DNA from: Xanthobacteraceae bacterium
Lineage (GTDB): Bacteria > Pseudomonadota > Alphaproteobacteria > Rhizobiales > Xanthobacteraceae
Assembly: GCA_019745775.1 (NCBI GenBank)
Contig: JAIESR010000023.1
Coordinates: 1-64,000, forward strand
Direction: 5' to 3'
DNA: 64,000 nucleotides
Position 1 is the stretch's first letter. Each line of letters starts with the position of its first letter. The translations under genes and the position numbers were made by a program. This document shows, in pieces, positions 61,319 through 64,000 of the stretch. Under the pieces are notes generated by a model. The model saw nothing but the letters and a program-made list of their open reading frames with translations. It did not search any database and had not been told where the DNA came from.

Positions 61319-62077
61319 TCACGTGAGGCGCGGCCGCAGCAGCGGCCAGCCATGGGCGACGATCAGCGACAGTCCCGCGCACACCAGCAGCACCAGCACC
61401 AGCTTGCGGAACGCGACGTCGTCGAGCTTGCCGTAGAGCTTGAAGCCGATCCACAAACCGGCCAGCAGCGCCGGCAGGCCGAGCAGATAGAGCTTGGCGA
61501 TCTCCATCGTCACGACACCGGTGAAGCTCAGCGCGATCGCGGTCGCGACGATGGCCGCGAGCATCACCGGCTGGAACACGGCGCGCTGCACGTCCTTGGT
61601 CCAGCCGCGCAGCTGGCACCAGATGGTGATGATGAAGCCGGGAAAGCCCGTCAGACCGCACAGCATGCCGTTCAGGAAGCCGACGCTGCCGTCCGTGGCG
61701 GGACCGGCGGCGACCGGCTTCGGCGCCGGCTGGATCAGGCCCCAGATGCCGTAGAACACCAGCAGCGCACCGATGCCGCTGCGCATATACGCCGGATCGA
61801 TATAGGTGAGCAGCAGCGTGCCGAGCGGAACGCCGACGGTGCCGCCGATGATGAACGGCGCCAGCGCCTTCCAGTCCAGCACACGGCGCAGCTTCCAGAC
61901 GCCGTAGCCTTGCGTCCAAAGGCCGTAGCCGACGATCAGCGCCGTGGTCTGGATCGGCGTGATGATGTGCAGCCAGATGCCGGCGACCACGAAGCCCATC
62001 GCAAAACCGGCCAGGCCGGATGCGAAGCCGCCGAGAAATGCCGCAAGCAGAAACAGTCCCAGAACAATACCATCCAT
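61319..62077 (-). CDS. TauE/SafE-family sulfite/anion exporter-like permease
   Basis: A 252-residue inner-membrane protein with about eight hydrophobic spans, starting at ATG 62077 (MDGIVLGLFLLAAFLGGFAS). The GFASGLAGFAMGFV and GLTGFPGFIITIWCQLRG segments are the twin repeats of the TauE/SafE family. The substrate in this family is usually sulfite, sulfoacetate or another organosulfur or organic anion. It heads the minus-strand cluster. Confidence 0.88.
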   Translation of the reverse strand: MDGIVLGLFLLAAFLGGFASGLAGFAMGFVVAGIWLHIITPIQTTALIVGYGLWTQGYGVWKLRRVLDWKALAPFIIGGTVGVPLGTLLLTYIDPAYMRSGIGALLVFYGIWGLIQPAPKPVAAGPATDGSVGFLNGMLCGLTGFPGFIITIWCQLRGWTKDVQRAVFQPVMLAAIVATAIALSFTGVVTMEIAKLYLLGLPALLAGLWIGFKLYGKLDDVAFRKLVLVLLVCAGLSLIVAHGWPLLRPRLT

Positions 62078-62393
62078 GGCTCGCTCCCATGTCTGAGGCG
62101 AGCAGCGCTTGGATGGCGATGTCCATCTCGAGGGGAGGCCGCGATGTCCCCTGTCCCGCAATGTCGGTGTCAGAAATTCAAAGAATTAGGGCCCAGCAGA
62201 CATGTCCCCTCCTTGCGAAGGAGACGGTGCTTGGGCCCGCGGACCTGACAACGGGGCGACCGTCGAAGGCCCCGTAAGCAATTCTTAGCAGAATACCCCG
62301 CGTCGTGCAATACGAATGATCCCGTTGACGCTTCGGCAAGGTGATGGCTGCACTATCGTCAAGAGACTCCACGCGCTGACAAGGAAGGTTTTC
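62078..62393. other. 316-base divergent intergenic region
   Basis: The region between the TauE/SafE cluster and the DUF333 gene holds a small hairpin CTCCTT/AAGGAG (62209-62223). A TTGACG stands at 62325 without a matching -10. No gene is seen. Confidence 0.5.
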
Positions 62394-62636
62394 ATGCATC
62401 GACCCATCGCGTTCAGCATTGCCGCACTGCTCGTCGCTTCCGCGCACCAGCTATCGACTCGGCCGGCCTTTGCGCTCGCCAACCCGGCGTCGGTGTTCTG
62501 TGTGAAGAGCGGCGGCAAGAGCGAGATCCGCAACGGCCCGCGCGGCCAGTATGGCGTCTGCCGCCTGCCCAACGGCCGCGTGGTCGACGAGTGGTCGTAC
62601 TATCGCAAGATGAAGGGCAAGCCGCGGCCGCAGTAG
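62394..62636 (+). CDS. Small secreted DUF333-like protein
   Basis: An 80-residue product. The start ATG 62394 follows an AAGGAAGG ribosome site and opens a signal peptide (MHRPIAFSIAALLVASAHQL). NPASVFCVKSGGKSEIR, GQYGVCRLPNGRVVDEWSYY and the two Cys match DUF333 (putative hemolysin) proteins, which are small periplasmic or lipoprotein-like products of unknown role. Confidence 0.8.
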   Translation: MHRPIAFSIAALLVASAHQLSTRPAFALANPASVFCVKSGGKSEIRNGPRGQYGVCRLPNGRVVDEWSYYRKMKGKPRPQ

Positions 62637-62786
62637 CACACGACTGCCACTTACGTGCGCAGCGATGCGCAACGCGGCAACACCGACGGTTCTGAACGTT
62701 CGTTCACGCAACAAATTCTTCTGCCTTGGAACGAAAGCGAGCGCGCGGAGTCAATTCCGCGCGGGGGCCTGTCCAAGGAGTGATCA

Positions 62787-63323
62787 ATGCGCAAGACCTT
62801 ATTGGCCCTCTCGGCGCTCGCCGCCGTGGCCATCACTGCATCCGCGACGAGCCGCACGGAAGCGGCGCCGCTCGGTAACCCGGCTGGACTGTCCGGCGCG
62901 ATCGACGAGCTGGCGGTCGTCGACAATGTGCACTGCCGGCCCTACTGGCGGCATCACAGGCCGAACCGCTGGCGCCGCGCCGACGGCTGCGCCCGCCGGG
63001 GTGCCGACGTATACGTGATACCCGGCCGCACGCGCTACGTGATCCGCGACGGCGTGCGCGTGCGCGTCAATGTACACGACCGTGACCGCACCACCGTGCG
63101 CTCCCGCACCACCATTCGTTCCAACACCAACGTCAATGTCCGCGAACGCAGCGGTCGGCGCGAAGGTGGCGCCAATGTCGATGTTCGCCAGCGAGGCGGA
63201 ACCACGGGCGGCGGCGGTGGCGCGACTCAGGGCGGTGGCCAACGGGACGGCGGCGCCATGCAGAAGGGCGGCGGCCAACGTGGCGGCGCCGGCCAGGGTG
63301 GCGACGGCACGCAGAAGCAGTAG
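62787..63323 (+). CDS. Small secreted protein with Gly-rich tail, paralogue of the one at 412
   Basis: A 178-residue product starting at ATG 62787 after AAGGAG. A leader (MRKTLLALSALAAVAITASA) is followed by AIDELAVVDNVHC, the same kind of mature start as AIDDLSMIDTVQVY at the window beginning. The middle is basic (YVIPGRTRYVIRDGVRVRVN) and the end is Gly/Gln-rich (GGGQRDGGAMQKGGGQRGGA). The role is unknown; similarity to its paralogue suggests an envelope protein family. Confidence 0.75.
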   Translation: MRKTLLALSALAAVAITASATSRTEAAPLGNPAGLSGAIDELAVVDNVHCRPYWRHHRPNRWRRADGCARRGADVYVIPGRTRYVIRDGVRVRVNVHDRDRTTVRSRTTIRSNTNVNVRERSGRREGGANVDVRQRGGTTGGGGGATQGGGQRDGGAMQKGGGQRGGAGQGGDGTQKQ

Positions 63324-63344
63324 TCAAGGAGCGGTTGGCGATAA

Positions 63345-63371
63345 GAAGCCCCGGTCCGCAGCCGGGGCTTC
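63345..63371. terminator. Terminator between convergent genes
   Basis: Stem GAAGCCCCGG / CCGGGGCTTC with loop TCCGCAG, 20 bases after the Gly-rich gene and at the end of the nitronate monooxygenase gene. It probably acts in both directions. Confidence 0.75.
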
Positions 63372-63372
63372 G

Positions 63373-64000
63373 TCAACTTGTTCTTCCCGATCCTCGCCCC
63401 AGCAGCACTAGCGCTTCGGCGGCGAGCTTGCGCGTCACCTCGCCTGCCGGCAGCGCACGGCCGAGCGAGGCCGCCTGCCCTGCCCACATCGTCGTGAACG
63501 CGCCGGAGCCTTGCGCCTCGGCCTTGGCGCGCAGCGGCATGATCGCGCCGTTCGCCAGCGGGAATGCCGGCGCGAGCTCCGAGATCGGGCCAAGGTCGCG
63601 CATCACCCGGTTGACGAAGCCGCGCGCCGGACGGCCGGTCATCAGGTTGGTGACGCGGGTGCCGTCGTCGTTGGCGCCCGCAAGCGCAGTGCGGTGGTGC
63701 GGCGTGATTTTCGACTCCGGACAATGCAAGAAGGCGCTGCCGACCTGCACCCCGGCGGCGCCGAGCATCAAGGCCGCGGCGATTCCGCGCGCGTCGCTGA
63801 CCGCGCCGGCCGCGATCACCGGGAGCTTCACCGCATCGACGATCTGCGGCACCAGCGCGAAGGTGCCGACCTGGGCGTTGAGGTCGTCCGACAGGAACAT
63901 CCCGCGGTGGCCGCCGGCCTCAAATCCCTGCGCGATGACAACGTCGACGCCGTGCGCCTCGAGCCAGCGCGCCTCGGCGACCGTGGTGGCTGACGACATC
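63373..64000 (-). CDS. Nitronate monooxygenase (5' part outside window)
   Basis: The C-terminal 208 or so residues of a flavin-dependent nitronate monooxygenase (2-nitropropane dioxygenase family). VVIAQGFEAGGHRGMF, PVIAAGAVSDARGIAAALML and GAAGVQVGSAFLHCPES are the FMN-phosphate and barrel motifs. The visible Met near 63999 is probably internal, so the N-terminus lies beyond 64000. Confidence 0.88.
   Translation of the reverse strand, partial: MSSATTVAEARWLEAHGVDVVIAQGFEAGGHRGMFLSDDLNAQVGTFALVPQIVDAVKLPVIAAGAVSDARGIAAALMLGAAGVQVGSAFLHCPESKITPHHRTALAGANDDGTRVTNLMTGRPARGFVNRVMRDLGPISELAPAFPLANGAIMPLRAKAEAQGSGAFTTMWAGQAASLGRALPAGEVTRKLAAEALVLLGRGSGRTS

Noticed and set aside
1-64000. CRISPR arrays, tRNA or rRNA genes
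   Set aside because: No regular direct repeats with unique spacers and no tRNA or rRNA signature (for example GGTTCGAATCC-type T-arm) was found by eye.

Overview
The window reads as a chromosomal piece of a GC-rich alphaproteobacterium of the Hyphomicrobiales (Rhizobiales), most like the Bradyrhizobiaceae/Xanthobacteraceae. The reasons are the pleD-divK pair, MipZ next to PanC, an EipB (DUF1849) protein, a phasin, clpS-clpA, a PBP5-type carboxypeptidase with a SPOR tail, three orphan Bug/TctC-type binding proteins, and the core order ruvX - pyrB - plsY - dprA - topA - rnr - DUF983 - NUDIX - rpmG. No plasmid, phage or transposase gene was seen.

Layout. 1-412 holds the 3' end-truncated gene of a small secreted Gly/Met-repeat protein (minus). 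577-7501 is a metabolic/uptake region: a Bug receptor coupled to an Ntn-hydrolase, a divergent TauD-type dioxygenase, an orphan zinc-ribbon protein of lower GC, a HAD dehalogenase, a second Bug receptor and a leaderless ModA-like binding protein. 7659-18460 is the housekeeping block; its ATCase carries a PyrI-type zinc domain, no pyrC follows, and rnr is frameshifted. 18925-21701 carries PleD and DivK (cell-cycle/c-di-GMP signalling), a broken secreted PAAR-like gene and DUF3572. 21780-33932 mixes a third Bug, MmgE/PrpD, a zinc-finger DinB, an SsuA-like binding protein, EipB, RidA, GDPD, a GNAT-like protein, a HIT protein, a TPR-methyltransferase and AzlCD. 34050-36932 is clpS-clpA. 37250-40600 holds two TadG-like von Willebrand proteins. 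40656-45684 holds an outer-membrane barrel, a phasin with a clear promoter, a D,D-carboxypeptidase, a membrane J-domain protein and a VWA protein.

45821-56164 is one 3447-residue RTX protein, about 16% of the window. It combines N-terminal RTX nonapeptides, cadherin-like domains, an alanine-rich helical segment and 13 copies of a roughly 165-residue module arranged in four higher-order blocks (3+3+3+4), then a serralysin-like C-terminus. No type I secretion genes are nearby. mipZ and panC follow. 58773-62077 is a minus-strand cluster (TauE/SafE exporter, secreted Cys protein, rhodanese-ChrB, jelly-roll protein, FmdE-like secreted protein). The window ends with two small secreted proteins and a truncated nitronate monooxygenase.

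The points most worth a second look are the hierarchical repeats of the RTX protein, the ATCase/zinc-domain fusion, the Cys-rich duplication in the second TadG, the phasin promoter with TGC palindromes, the orphan zinc-ribbon protein at 3986, and two short frameshifts (rnr, PAAR) that could be real or sequencing errors.
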